Origin: Ascarosepion bandense
Taxonomy: Eukaryota > Mollusca > Cephalopoda > Sepiida > Sepiidae
Direction of reading: 5' to 3'
DNA length: 64,000 nt
NCBI GenBank assembly: GCA_037127315.1
Contig: JBBBDQ010000420.1
Location: 726,001-790,000 of the forward strand
Shown here piece after piece: positions 50,725 to 60,647 of this stretch (position 1 is its first letter; the number at the start of each line of letters is the position of its first letter). The position numbers and the translations under genes are program-made. The notes beneath the pieces are model-generated. The model had not been told where the DNA came from and made no database searches. It saw nothing but the letters and a program-made list of their open reading frames with translations.

Positions 50725-51290
50725 GAAAAACGTTCTCACAGGAGATGAAAATCGCGACACTGAGATCCGAAGATGCATTGGCATGGCTAAAGATGTATTT
50801 CAAAAGATATCCAGAGTACTGAGAGACAGAAAAATCTCAATGGAAACAAAGAAAGCTGGGCTGGTATGTGATATCTGTCCTTCTGTATGGTAGTGAATGT
50901 TGGACGATCTCTTCACGGACGAAAGAGAGGCCCGAGGCAGAATAAATGTGGTTTAACAAAGGATGGTAAAGATACCATGGGCCGAGTACGTGAGTAATAT
51001 CGAGGTGTTGGAGAGGATGCAAACGAGAAGAAAACTTGAAGGGGCAGCTGATGTTCCTGGGAAACGTAATAAGGAAGGTGGGTCTGGGGAACATTATACT
51101 CACTGGACAGTTAGAGGGTAAGAGGGACAGAGAAAAGTTGCTCAAGACATATCTGATGGGCTTGATGGATGGCGGAACTGGATTTGGGGGGAGATATCAA
51201 GAAGAAAGTTATTAAGAGAGACAAGGGAGAGGGGAAAATGGAAGTCCATGATCGCCTACGTCCCAAAGGGACACGGCACATGAAGTGGAA
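50725..51290 (+). pseudogene. RTE LINE RT-to-C-terminus fragment
   Basis: Broken frames give DTEIRRCIGMAKDVFQKISR, VLRDRKISMETKKAGLVC, EVLERMQTRRKL and the terminal GGGACACGGCACATGA. It follows the previous copy in the same orientation. Confidence 0.8.
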
Positions 51291-51291
51291 G

Positions 51292-51545
51292 TTGGTTCGA
51301 TCCTCACTCCAAACTGAGCTCCATAATTCTAATCTTGGGCTCTGCAACGTATCATTATGGATCCTCACTAGGTGCCCCACACTTTGGCCTTGTGTCATAT
51401 CTAAGCTGGAACACCTCGATGTGGTGTAATGGTTAGTAAGTTTGCCTTGCTAGATATATTACTACTGAGTAGTGTGCTCGAACCTCACTGGTTGCTCAAA
51501 AATATTGACCTTAAGCCACATCTCAGCTACGATTAGAAAATCACC
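51292..51545 (+). mobile_element. tRNA-derived SINE family D, two tandem units
   Basis: Second unit: CGATGTGGTGTAATGGTTAG (A box) and TGTGCTCGAACCTCACTGG (B box), with tail CCACATCTCAGCTACGATTA. The first unit at 51295-51415 lacks its A box. Confidence 0.65.
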
Positions 51546-51654
51546 ATACTGTAGAAATATTGGTATTTTTTAAACACTATATCACTAATTTTTCTTTTTT
51601 TAAATCATACTATTCTCTAAGTTTTGCAAAATAATAGAAGACGTACTTGAATCA

Positions 51655-51656
51655 TT

Positions 51657-51711
<55 letters not shown>

Positions 51712-51800
51712 TAGTACTAGTAGTAGTAGTAGAGGTAGTTACTGTCATTTTATTCCCAGCTAAATATCACAGATACAACTGATGTAAAAATTCTTTTCCC

Positions 51801-51838
<38 letters not shown>
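51655..51838. repeat. (AAT)n, (AGT)n, (AAT)n
   Basis: (AAT)n 51657-51707, (TAG)n 51713-51733, (AAT)n 51801-51836. Confidence 0.95.
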
Positions 51839-51840
<2 letters not shown>

Positions 51841-52735
51841 TTTTTCAGTGTAAAATTTTATATGTGTCTGTTCCTCCGTTTTCCTTAACCTGCTGAGATA
51901 TTGACAGGCTATTTATTCTTGATCCCGAACTGATTAAACACCTCTTCACTTCAAGAAAGTCTGATTAGAAATGAAGAAAATTAATTAAATACGAAATGAA
52001 ATGATTTCTGAAAATCACCCACCTAAAAAAAATGGTCGTAAAAATGTTAGTACAATCATGATTTTAAAGCTTTTATCGACCCATTTACTTATTTCACTTC
52101 ATATTAACTAATCAGTCGTCGCAGTTTAAAAATATAAAAATGATTAAGATTATCATTTGCTTCTCCACACTTCGTTATTTTTTTATTTATCTATTTATTC
52201 ATTCAAAAATCATCGTAATCACATCATCTTGACTTTGCAAAATGAATAAAATTAGTTTAAAAAAATAACAGAAAAAAACTCACACGAACAGATGCCAAAT
52301 AAGCCAATAAGTTTTATTTAATAAAGAGTATAAGTAAATTACTTATTAAACGCTTCTTTTTAAGTGTAACAGTTCAGTTACGTTTCAATTTTTGCTTTGT
52401 CGTTCACGTTTTCTTCTTTTTTTTTTGCTCCCCTAATTATCTCCTCTTCACTTCCTATCCGTCTGCTTTTCTCAGTCGCTCATTAAGAACGCGAAGAAAC
52501 AGGAGAAGTGACATTAAATGCTGAATTTAAAATATGATACCGAACGAATGCGATAAAAGAATCCAATCATTTATCTGTTATAATTAATGACATAGCAGAA
52601 TCGGGAAAGAAACAAAAAAGAGAGACTAAATTAATGTCTGCAAAGACTCGACGCTTATTGTTATAATTTATTTTCTAAACTTTCGAAAACAACAATTATT
52701 TCTATTTATTTTTTCTATAATTTTAATTCCTTTTT
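51839..52735. other. AT-rich, nothing recognised
   Basis: No coding, tRNA-like or repeat match. Confidence 0.45.
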
Positions 52736-52737
52736 AA

Positions 52738-52870
52738 CCTAAGTAAGGCAGTAAAGCCACAAAGACACAGTGATTATCGAATGTAGAAGAATTAGAAAAC
52801 AAAAACATTAATATGCAGTGAGGACAGAAGAGTAATCAGGAGAACAGCAGAGAGCGATTGACATTGCAAC
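52738..52870 (-). mobile_element. Possible LINE 3' end fragment
   Basis: CTAAGTAAGGCAGTAAAGCC resembles the complement of the LINE terminal (GGCTTTACTGCCTTACTT). Confidence 0.35.
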
Positions 52871-52871
52871 T

Positions 52872-53755
52872 GATATTTCTTTTTAATCATATTTCCTCAA
52901 GAAGGGTAGAACTGCGATTACTGCGCAGGAAGTCACAGGAAGAAGAAAGTCTGGGTCATGGAAGGAAGTATAAAAGATGAATGTGATTAAAGAAGATAAA
53001 AGTTGGCAATTGATGTCGTATGTAAATATTTGGAGATTGTAGCTATCATAGAAGCAAATAAACGGAAGGGAATCCCACAGGTGAGAAGTTTTTTTTTTAT
53101 AATCATACCGCCTCAAGCAAGGCATTTTATTGCCACTGTTTTGCAGGAGGTTACATAGAAGAAAAGTTGTGAGAAAGAGTAACAGGTTATAGGGGGTGTC
53201 AGGAAGTGGGTAAAAGAAGGATGAGAATACTGATGAGAGTGGTGTGGACTGAGAAAGGAGAATGAGAGAGAGGACGTAGGTTAGTGAGATAGGAGATGAC
53301 TATTGGCTTTACATTTAAATTCTTGGAGATTGTAGCCGTCGAGAAAGCAAGTAAATGGAAGGGAATTCCACAGGCAGGAAGTGCGAGAAAAGAAGCTGAT
53401 GGATTAGAATTAGCGTTTACAATTTATTGGTTTCACAGTAAAAGGGTGAGACTTAATTGTTAATCTTGTGGCTCGAGTAAATTTATATATAAGTGCGAGA
53501 AAAGAAACAATTCAAGTAGAAGTATCTATTACATTCAACTATTTCAACGGTAAAATGGTGGGACCTAGATTCCAATCTAGTATTAAGCTTAAATTCATGT
53601 GAACGGGACATCAGGGATAAAAGCTGATCGAAGCAGTTGCCATAAAAGTTTTTGCAGAAAAGGAAGAGGGAAGCTACGTCGCATCGGTAAAAAAAGTGAC
53701 TGAAGCCGAGATGCCACGTCAGGATCAATTACATTGCAGATTCTTCTTTAGATTT
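52872..53755 (-). pseudogene. jockey/CR1-type LINE split by another LINE
   Basis: 3' part 52872-53089 (TTTTTAATCATATTTCCTCA start in complement; LWDSLPFICFYDSYN). 5' part 53491-53755 (ILTWHLGFSHFFYRCD, FCKNFYGNCFDQLLSL, TRLESRSHHFTVEIVECN). The two join at GAGAAGT / AAGTGCGAG, which in intact copies is one AGGAAGTGCGAG run. Confidence 0.82.
53090..53490 (-). mobile_element. LINE insertion inside a LINE
   Basis: It begins with poly(T) (the complement of the A tail), then ATAATCATACCGCCTCAAGC, runs through the family 3' UTR and the C-terminal region, and stops at AGTAAATTTATATAT. A short AAGT duplication flanks it. It is 401 bp, 5'-truncated, and the same family as its host. Confidence 0.78.
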
Positions 53756-53912
53756 TCTCGAGAATTTTCCTATTGAAGTTAGATGGAAAGCCTGGAACTG
53801 GAAAGAAATTCCATGAGCGAGATGCGCGTGGGAAGAAAATATTAGCATAGAATTTGCGGTCATATATTGCCAGCTAAACTGTAAATTGGTGAGACCTAGT
53901 CAACAGTGTAGT
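53756..53912 (-). mobile_element. LINE fragment (same family)
   Basis: The complement reads CTAGGTCTCACCAATTTACA and TTTCTTCCCACGCGCATCTC, matching the family's C-terminal codons in diverged form. Confidence 0.6.
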
Positions 53913-53921
53913 TCTCCTTCT

Positions 53922-54575
53922 TCATGTGCCGTGTCCCTTCAGGACGTAGGCGATCATGAACTTCCACTTGGCTCTGTCTCTTGTCGCTCTCAATATTTTT
54001 CCTCTTGGGATCATTAAACTTTGTCCCGCCATCCATTTGCTCAGACCTAACAAGTACTTTCTCGAGCTGCTTTCCCCTATCTCATTTATCTGACCTGTGA
54101 GCATCAAGTTCTCTAGACCATCCTTCCTCATTACCTGTCCCAGGAATCTCATTTGTCTCTTCCTGATATTTATTATCAGTTTTCTTCTCGTTTGCATCCT
54201 TTCCAATACATCATCGTTGCACACGTCCTCTGTCCATGGTATCCTCAGCATCCTTCTGTAAAACCACATTTCTGCTCAAGCCTTTCCTTTATATTTGATG
54301 ACATTGACCAGCATTCACTTTCATACAGATAGATATCACACAGCCATCCAGCACTTTTTTCTTTGTTTCTAATGAGATTTTCCTGTTTTTCAATACTCTG
54401 GTTAGATTGTGAAATGCGTCTTTGGCTATGCCAATTCGTCTTTGGATCTCCGTGTCTCATTTTCCATTCTCTGTCAAAACACTTCCAAGCTATTTGAACT
54501 TTTATACTTGTTTTATTTTAGATTCTCCTACTCGCAGTTGGCATATTGGGCGCCTCTTTTTGCTGATGACCATAA
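53922..54575 (-). pseudogene. RTE LINE RT-to-C-terminus fragment
   Basis: Minus strand: ENETRRSKDELA-type block in broken frame, LYESECWSMSSNIKERLE, WFYRRMLRIPWTEDVCNDDV, LERMQTRRKLIINIRKRQMR, FLGQVMRKDGLENLMLTG and ILRATRDRAKWKFMIAYVLK, ending GHGT before the stop. About 115 C-terminal residues are uninterrupted, among the best preserved RTE ends in the window. Confidence 0.88.
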
Positions 54576-54599
54576 AACACTATGAAAATATAAAAACAG

Positions 54600-54850
54600 A
54601 CTTTTATGAAATATATACATAAAAATGTTTTATCGAAAAATATTACCAACAAAACGTTTTTGAAGGAAAATATTACCAACAAAAACAGGTTTTTTTAAAG
54701 AAAAATGTTATCAACAAAATAGATTTTTTAAAGGAAAAATGTTATCAAAAATAGATTTTTGAGGGAAAAATGTTATCAACAAAGATATGTTTTTGAAGGA
54801 AAAATGTTGAGGTTGATATGCCATAAAACAAACCAAATCAAACCAAATGT
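54600..54850 (+). repeat. ~30-bp tandem repeat at family G end
   Basis: Five or so units of TTTTTGAAGGAAAAATGTTA with CAACAAA variants (54630-54815), then GGTTGATATGCCATAAAACA. It equals, inverted, the units at 24.5-24.85 kb. Confidence 0.75.
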
Positions 54851-54959
54851 AACTTTTTGGTGTTTGTTTATTTAGAAGAAACTATTATATTAAAATATAA
54901 CAATCCTTAAAGAAAAAATATCCCGATTTCTCGTTCCTCACGACAGCGCACATCATGGT

Positions 54960-55560
54960 TGGGGGTAAAATGATTAAAAAATATAAAAGCATTTTTAACT
55001 TAAATATAATTCTTGCTGTTCCATCTGATCCGGAACGTGTCTTGGGACTCAAACTCCTTCGAACCTCAAGTGGAACCTGTACATACGATCCACTGCTGAA
55101 GATGCTGAAAGAATGGTCGGTTCTTTATATCGTTCGTGAAACTACCTGACTTCTGCTGTGATATATCTTTACAACAGATAGATTAGATTATTTCTGCCAT
55201 ATCTGGGCTAAAGCACTTTTTGCACTGATAGTATTCGAAATATTTTACGCGGTATTGTAGGTAAAAAATTATCTTCCATCCTATAACCTCTTTCACGTAA
55301 TCAAAATGTTGTTAGTCTTTCGCTAGTCTAATCTGTTACTAGTTACATGGTAACAAGTTGCATTCCTTAGTTCCACAAGTTCAGACTTCCAAAGTTTGGA
55401 ACCGCCATGCTATTTACACAGTCATACACTTTGTATTCCATTACCCGCGGACAGCTTATTTCCCAGAATAATAACATTGTGAAAACATTCCTAAGCAATG
55501 CATCCCTGATTACTACAACTTAATTGCTTCAAATCTTGGATCAAAAGTTATCCCTTCGAC
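54960..55560 (+). pseudogene. jockey/CR1-type LINE, strongly decayed
   Basis: A TPSNLKWNLYIRSTAEDAER and MVGSLY reading (55040-55140) matches the post-YADD block of the family. Further down are ISAIS-like and SHNQNVVSLSLV-like remnants. Confidence 0.55.
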
Positions 55561-55749
55561 ATATTATCAAAGTAGTGCATTTTTACTGCTTGTTTGCACC
55601 CTCTTAAACAACGTAATTCCTGAACCTCTTAAGAATATTATAGGTTTTCTATTAGGGAAACAATAGTATAAAAATTACTGTAATTAATGATATAGAGAAA
55701 AAAATTGAAAGAACAAAATAATATTTGTGAGTACTTCGTAGAATAAGCG

Positions 55750-56445
55750 ATAAAATATACTGGATATGACGACCAGTTACATCCGGCAGCAAAGTCCCTG
55801 ATCGGCAGGTGTTGAGGAGCATGGAACCATCTCTTAATTGTTGCTGTTCCCAGGTTCACCTTGATTCGAGGATAGTGTTCCAGCTATGAACAAATAGTTA
55901 ACCTCCAAACTAGGCCCAAACACTATGAAAGTATAAAAAATTTTTTTTTATAATTAAAATTATTTGCAATGCAGTTTTAAAAATAGATATTACCAGCGAT
56001 ACATTAAAAAATACAGGCAATACATATGGCTCTCGACAAAATACGTCAATGAAACCTAATCTACTAACGGATTTCTTACAAAGAACACACATTCTCTTCA
56101 TAGGAACCTATCCTAAAACTATCGGCATTAAATAACTCTGAGTTTGATATGCCATAAAACATCTCTTAATTGCTGTTGTCGCCAAGTCCAACCAGAGCCG
56201 AGGTGGTAACACGTCTCACAGTGCCAACTATGGGCAAATAGTTAATCCCAAACAGGTCGAAATACTAAAAAGTTATAAAAATTAATTTTTGTAATAAAAA
56301 TACCCGCAAAACATCTTGGCGGGGGGGGGGGGGGAAATAACAGCAACATATTACAAGACTACGTCAATGAAACTATCCGAAAAATATGTCTGGCATTAAA
56401 TAAGCCATTGGAGATGATATACCGTCAAACAAAACCCAAACCCTG
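55750..56445 (+). mobile_element. Family G, two consecutive copies
   Basis: 55750-56160 and 56161-56445 both run from the TTAATTG(C/T)TG(C/T)T-type block (AGGTTCACC...; GGCAAATAGTTAA) to GGCATTAAATAA and a CCATAAAAC or CCGTCAAAC end. The second contains a G run at 56321-56334. Confidence 0.6.
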
Positions 56446-56447
56446 AT

Positions 56448-56765
56448 CTACTCAATAGACGTGGGTGGAGTGTGAACCGGGTGGTAGTTTAGTCTATCTA
56501 CTCTAATTGAAAAAAAAAAAAAAGAAAAGAGTGAAAAGATTGGAAAAGAGAAAGCCGGAAACCACATCCTAAACAAGGAACAAGGGAGGAGCCTTTTTCA
56601 ACTGTTCAATAGACGTGGGTGGAGTGTGAACCGAGCGATAGTTTAGTCTATCTACTCCAATTGAAAAAAAAAAGTGAGAAGACTGGAAAAGAGAAAACCG
56701 GAAACCGCATCCCACTGCACATCAGTGGCGTTACCGCCTTGCTCAGGGTGATATGATTAAAAAAA
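56448..56765 (+). mobile_element. LINE 3' end with inverted ~150-bp tandem units
   Basis: Units with GTGGGTGGAGTGTGAACCG and TCTATCTACTC(C/T)AATTG-A(n) are repeated (56455-56700). They are directly followed by CATCAGTGGCGTTACCGCCT and TGATATGATTAAAAAAAA. Relative to the terminal, the units are reversed compared with 14127-14456 and 58421-58676. Confidence 0.7.
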
Positions 56766-57008
56766 AATAAATAAATACGTTGACCCAGATTAATATCGAT
56801 TCTTCAATGTAGACATTTTTACATTGTTATTATTAATTGCTTTTGTTTTCCCCGAAGTAGTCAGGTTATTTTTTATGCTTTATTTTTTCATTTTGGTTTT
56901 CTTTTTTTCTTTTTTTCTTTTCTTGATTTCTTTTCTTTTCTTTTCTTCTCTTTTGTCTTCTTTTTTATTAAAAATTTTTATTTTGTGCGGAAAATTGTTT
57001 CACACAGG
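56766..57008. repeat. T-rich low complexity
   Basis: CTTTT-type pyrimidine-rich run around 56885-56970. Confidence 0.8.
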
Positions 57009-57400
57009 GTGTCGTGGACCCGGTTAAAGTGGACCTTTAACCGGGTCAAGAATAACGCAAAAACAACCAAATAGGAAATAACGAATATATATTAGATACG
57101 AAAGAATACAATACTTGAAACTTAGTTAGTAGGAATGATAATACGAGTTAGTGGGGATTACTATGTTTCAACCTTCGTTCTTAGTACTGGTACGCGTAAT
57201 AGTCGTTAAGGTAGCAGTCTTCGTAGACCAAATCTCGGCTGATTTCGGAGTGTTCTGAAGGCGCTCTCCTCGGGTTACTTCCTCTCACCTTTTGTGAATG
57301 GAGGTACAAATAACGGTTAGAAGAGCTCATTCAGTCTGTCGATGATGCCGCCATGACAAAGGAAAAGTAAAGTGATGCTTCATAAAATTTATTACCATCA
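57009..57400. other. Perfect 13-bp hairpin and unidentified sequence
   Basis: GACCCGGTTAAAG (57017-57029) and CTTTAACCGGGTC (57035-57047) form a perfect stem with a 5-base loop. The following ~310 bases are less AT-rich and unmatched. A TGTCGTGG...CATGACA LTR-like framing was considered, but no target duplication was found. Confidence 0.4.
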
Positions 57401-57407
57401 TTGTTAA

Positions 57408-57466
57408 CTACCTGATGAGACATTGTTTTTTTCAATGTCGAAACAAAATGTACAATTTTGTAGTAG
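57408..57466 (+). ncRNA. Hammerhead ribozyme (complete fold)
   Basis: All required parts are present: CUGAUGA (57412-57418); stem II GACAUUG/CAAUGUC (7 perfect pairs, loop of seven U); GAAA (57440-57443); stem III ACAAAAU/AUUUUGU (7 pairs, loop GUACA); A at 57462 as the cleavage-site base in GUA; stem I CUAC/GUAG (57408-57411 with 57463-57466). It is a type I layout, open at stem I. Predicted cut is after 57462. It belongs to a repeat family with degraded copies at 15.0, 36.2 and 58.4 kb. Activity is inferred from the fold only. Confidence 0.8.
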
Positions 57467-57593
57467 CTTTTCACATGTTCTAATATAAAAGTTAAATAAT
57501 ATACATTTATTGGTCTATTTTTACATTGATTCCTGTTTTAAAGTAATGCATTGAACATTGCAATTTTATTCGTCGTTCTATATATATATTATA
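57467..57593. other. AT-rich flank of the hammerhead repeat
   Basis: Short AT-rich stretch. Nothing further seen. Confidence 0.4.
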
Positions 57594-57812
57594 AAGGATT
57601 TTCGATTATTATCTCGGATAATACATATTTCACCGCTTTGATGTTCTTAACGCGGCTCGTCAGATCCAAATGTTACAACCGTAGGTAATCGAAATATCAC
57701 CTCCCAGAAAATTCCTTCTCTTTTATTTGATTCTACGTAGACGCCCACATGTCCATTTTAGGACAGATAACCGTCACAAATGTCTTATCCAAGGTAATAA
57801 TCGAAAATCCTT
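57594..57812. mobile_element. TA-flanked MITE
   Basis: 219 bp with TIRs AAGGATTTTCGATTATTA / complement of TAATAATCGAAAATCCTT, extending about 28 bp with two mismatches. TA duplications at 57592-57593 and 57813-57814. No ORF. Probably Tc1/mariner-related. Confidence 0.82.
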
Positions 57813-57914
57813 TATATAAAATATTCCTCTGTTAAATTAAATAAATGAATTTAACATTGAGTTCTCTCGTGTTCGTCTCTTTTGGAATTTACCCGGATTA
57901 CATACCAAGTGTAC

Positions 57915-57920
<6 letters not shown>

Positions 57921-57970
<50 letters not shown>
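57921..57970. repeat. (AT)n
   Basis: About 25 AT units. Confidence 0.95.
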
Positions 57971-57974
<4 letters not shown>

Positions 57975-58716
57975 ATGTGTCTCTATGCCAGTGCGTGTTC
58001 ATGTGTATTTATGCTCGTATATTTATCCATGTGTGGATGTCTAGATGTGACTGTGTACGTCCACGTCTTTTGCTCGTTTAATATCTAACAAAAACTATAA
58101 TCTAAATCTAATGCTTTGTTAAAATTAGAATTTAAAAGTCGTAATAATGATAAAGTAAATGGAATCTAATGGCTGATTAATATTGCTGATCTCTATTTTA
58201 ATCAGATATTAATATTAATGCCCTAATAAATTGTTTTTAGAGCCTGTTCTCATATTCTTCCAATTGTAAATGACATTATTTAGATTGGTCTACCCTGTCT
58301 ATGTAACAATGCCTCCCTGATTAAGAGGGTTTAGCGAGTCTTGAACCTTTTAAAATGCTTCAACTTGAAATAAACCTCATCACTTGATAAGACACAAGTA
58401 GGGTCGAAACAAAATGGCTACTTTTTTTTTAATCATATCACCCCGAGCAAGGCGGTAACGCCACTGATGTGCAGGGGGCTACGTAAGAGTGAAAAGATTG
58501 GAAAAGAGAAAGAAAGCCAGAAACCACATCCTAAACAGGAAACATGGGATGAGCCTTTTCACACGTTCAATAGACGTGGGTGGAGTGTGAACCGGGCGAT
58601 AGTTTAGTCTATCTACTCCAATTGAAAAAAAAATAAGAGTAAAAGATTGGAAAAGAATAAAACATTGGAAAAGAGTAAACTTTTGTAGTGACATCAAAAC
58701 ATATTCATGTTATAAA
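57971..58716 (+). mobile_element. Hammerhead-bearing repeat, interrupted by a LINE
   Basis: 57971-58420 matches 35212-35330 plus 35946-36220. The hammerhead starts at 58384 (TTGATAA, stem II GACAC..., GAAAC 58406-58410, AAAATGGCTAC). It is cut by the insertion 58421-58676, and resumes at CTTTTGTAGTGACATCAAAA. The core has the same C3 and G8 changes as the 15- and 36-kb copies. Confidence 0.75.
58421..58676 (-). mobile_element. LINE 3' end inserted in the hammerhead repeat
   Basis: Poly(T), then AATCATATCACCCCGAGCAA, GCGGTAACGCCACTGATGTG and one ~150-bp 3'-UTR unit. The flanking duplication is ACTTTT (58420-58425 and 58677-58682). Confidence 0.75.
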
Positions 58717-58717
58717 T

Positions 58718-58751
<34 letters not shown>

Positions 58752-58756
58752 TATAT
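58717..58756. repeat. (AT)n between convergent hammerheads
   Basis: AT-rich tract with one G, between the plus hammerhead remnant and the minus hammerhead. Confidence 0.9.
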
Positions 58757-58813
58757 AGTCATCCACAGACAGATCTGTTTCGCCGTATCACAGCTCATCA
58801 GTACGGTTAGACT
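58757..58813 (-). ncRNA. Hammerhead ribozyme (complete fold, second type)
   Basis: Minus strand: CUGAUGA (58801-58795); stem II GCUGU/ACGGC with a GAU loop (58794-58782; five pairs including one U-G); GAAA (58781-58778); stem III ACAG/CUGU with AU between; C at 58768 in the triplet GUC. Stem I: CCGUA/UGUGG (five pairs, two wobble), internal loop UAA/AU, then AGUC/GACU. The internal loop in stem I is where tertiary contact with loop II occurs in natural type I hammerheads. Predicted cut between 58768 and 58767. Confidence 0.82.
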
Positions 58814-59010
58814 CCGATTGCTTTTAACTTAGGATTGAAATCCGACCGAATTGGCGTCAGTCGGCGATTCTACCTCTGGGTATGGGCGTTCGGTAGAAGA
58901 AGGTAGACTTTTTAGCGTGTATATTGTCATTATAGCCAGAGTGTTCTAATCCATTACTGAATGAGCGATGCGTACATGCCAGAGTAACTACTATTTTTTC
59001 AAAGTCTACC
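58814..59010 (-). mobile_element. tRNA-like repeat carrying the hammerhead
   Basis: Minus strand: GCCCATACCCAGAGGTAGAA (A box), CCGAC...GTCGG anticodon-stem-like pairing and GTCGGATTTCAATCCTA (B-box-like), then the hammerhead. Upstream (59010-58900) is the body shared with 15260-15345 (GCATCGCTCATTCAGTAATG). A tRNA-SINE-like unit ending in a ribozyme. Confidence 0.7.
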
Positions 59011-59054
59011 ATTCTTCCAGAATGCTCGATCAGGGTGTGAGAGCGTAAATATAT

Positions 59055-59058
<4 letters not shown>

Positions 59059-59112
<54 letters not shown>
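59059..59112. repeat. (GA)n
   Basis: About 26 GA units. Confidence 0.95.
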
Positions 59113-59114
<2 letters not shown>

Positions 59115-59157
59115 AATACAGCCTCTCTCGTAGTCCGATGTGTTTTTAACATATATT

Positions 59158-59248
59158 TTCATTGGTATTTATGGGATTAATTCTCACGGTGGTATTTATG
59201 GGATTAATTCCCCCGGTGATATTTATGAGATTAATTCCCCCGGTAGAT
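59158..59248. repeat. ~28-bp tandem repeat, three copies
   Basis: TATTTATGGGATTAATTC with CCCCGGTG variants, three direct copies. Confidence 0.85.
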
Positions 59249-60085
59249 TAACGTTATTGATAAGAAATAATTTTAGGTTGAAAGGCAACTATTTAAGGGG
59301 CAAACTAAATGCTTCTCCCAGTCTATTATCAGGCTACAGACTTACTGATGTATCTATGTAAATAATCGTGTACATTGCGGGTATAAATGGCAGGATTTAA
59401 ATGATTAATCTGTGTCCGCTAAACCGATAGACATTATTACCTCCATTCATGGCACGATATTTCCCAGATGTACGCTGATTTGAATTCTTGGCTCACTTAT
59501 CAATCAACACATTCGCTGTTGGCGTAACTGCTTTACGACATTTCACCTTGTCTTTTCTCGCTTCTTGTTATTGCTAATAATATGTTGCGATCCGGAAGGT
59601 ATGGAAACCAATATTTTCGAAATGTGTCTTTTATTCTTTATCTTTTTCTGTGTGTGCGCGCGACTTGTTTCTTGTATTTTATTAAAGGATTAAGAACTTG
59701 AATGTAATTTGATAAAAGATCATCGTGTTTATCATGAAATTAGTTTAGGGTTCGTCTTGAAGGCATCTATTTCGTTTTGTCGCTCTCTCTATTGAATTCT
59801 ACTTATTTCTACTACGCATTTATCGACGTTGTTTCAACTATTGAAATTGCCGCAAATATTTATCAATGCTTTTCACTACTATTGCATTAGATGTGAAACG
59901 TTAGGAACACAGCGTATTCTCTTGCGTATATATGTGTGTGACAGTAAATTTATTTGTTGTTATTATGTCCTGACAATAATATTTTTACCTTTTCTTCAGC
60001 CTGATCGATAGATTCCATTCAAAAACACCCTACTGACATTTGAACAATCTTTGATTCCCTAGCTCAGAAAAGAAGTTATGAAATA
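59249..60085. other. No recognisable feature
   Basis: Short frames only. No family match. Confidence 0.45.
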
Positions 60086-60309
60086 CTATATATATATATA
60101 TATATATATATAATTGTGTGTGCGTACTGAGTTGTGGCATAAACAGCAGGTTGCAAAACCTACGAGTTCCATAACTTTGTTACACTATATATATATATAT
60201 ATATATATAATACAGCTCTCTTCATACACTGAGCACTATTTTATTAACACCTGAATAACAATACTATACTAATATATATATGTACACTCTCCTCATATAT
60301 GTACACCCT

Positions 60310-60342
<33 letters not shown>
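60086..60342. repeat. (AT)n cluster
   Basis: (AT)n 60089-60112, 60186-60208 and 60316-60341 with short spacers. Confidence 0.93.
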
Positions 60343-60343
<1 letters not shown>

Positions 60344-60647
60344 CCAGGTGGAAAGAACTCAATGTTTTACAATTTTAAGCTCCCCAGCATTTCTTTTATT
60401 ATGAACAGTGCTCAATATAATAAATATTATAGAGCTTAATATAATTATATAGTTATCCGCTCTGATTGGTCAAAAGAAACACACATGTATATTTTATATC
60501 TTCCCACATACATACAAAGCAAACCAAAGGTTTTTGTTATTTAAATATAAATCATCTGTACAACCAACATTGCCTAGTGATGAGAATCTATCTCGAAACA
60601 TAGAAATGTCCCTGTCGCAATGTATAATTAATTTATAACTCTATATA
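60343..60647. other. No recognisable feature
   Basis: Unmatched sequence left of the Tc1 element. Confidence 0.4.

Noticed and set aside
57009..57358. LTR framed by TGTCG...TGACA
   Set aside because: Flanking bases do not form a target duplication, and the inverted termini are only about 4 bp.
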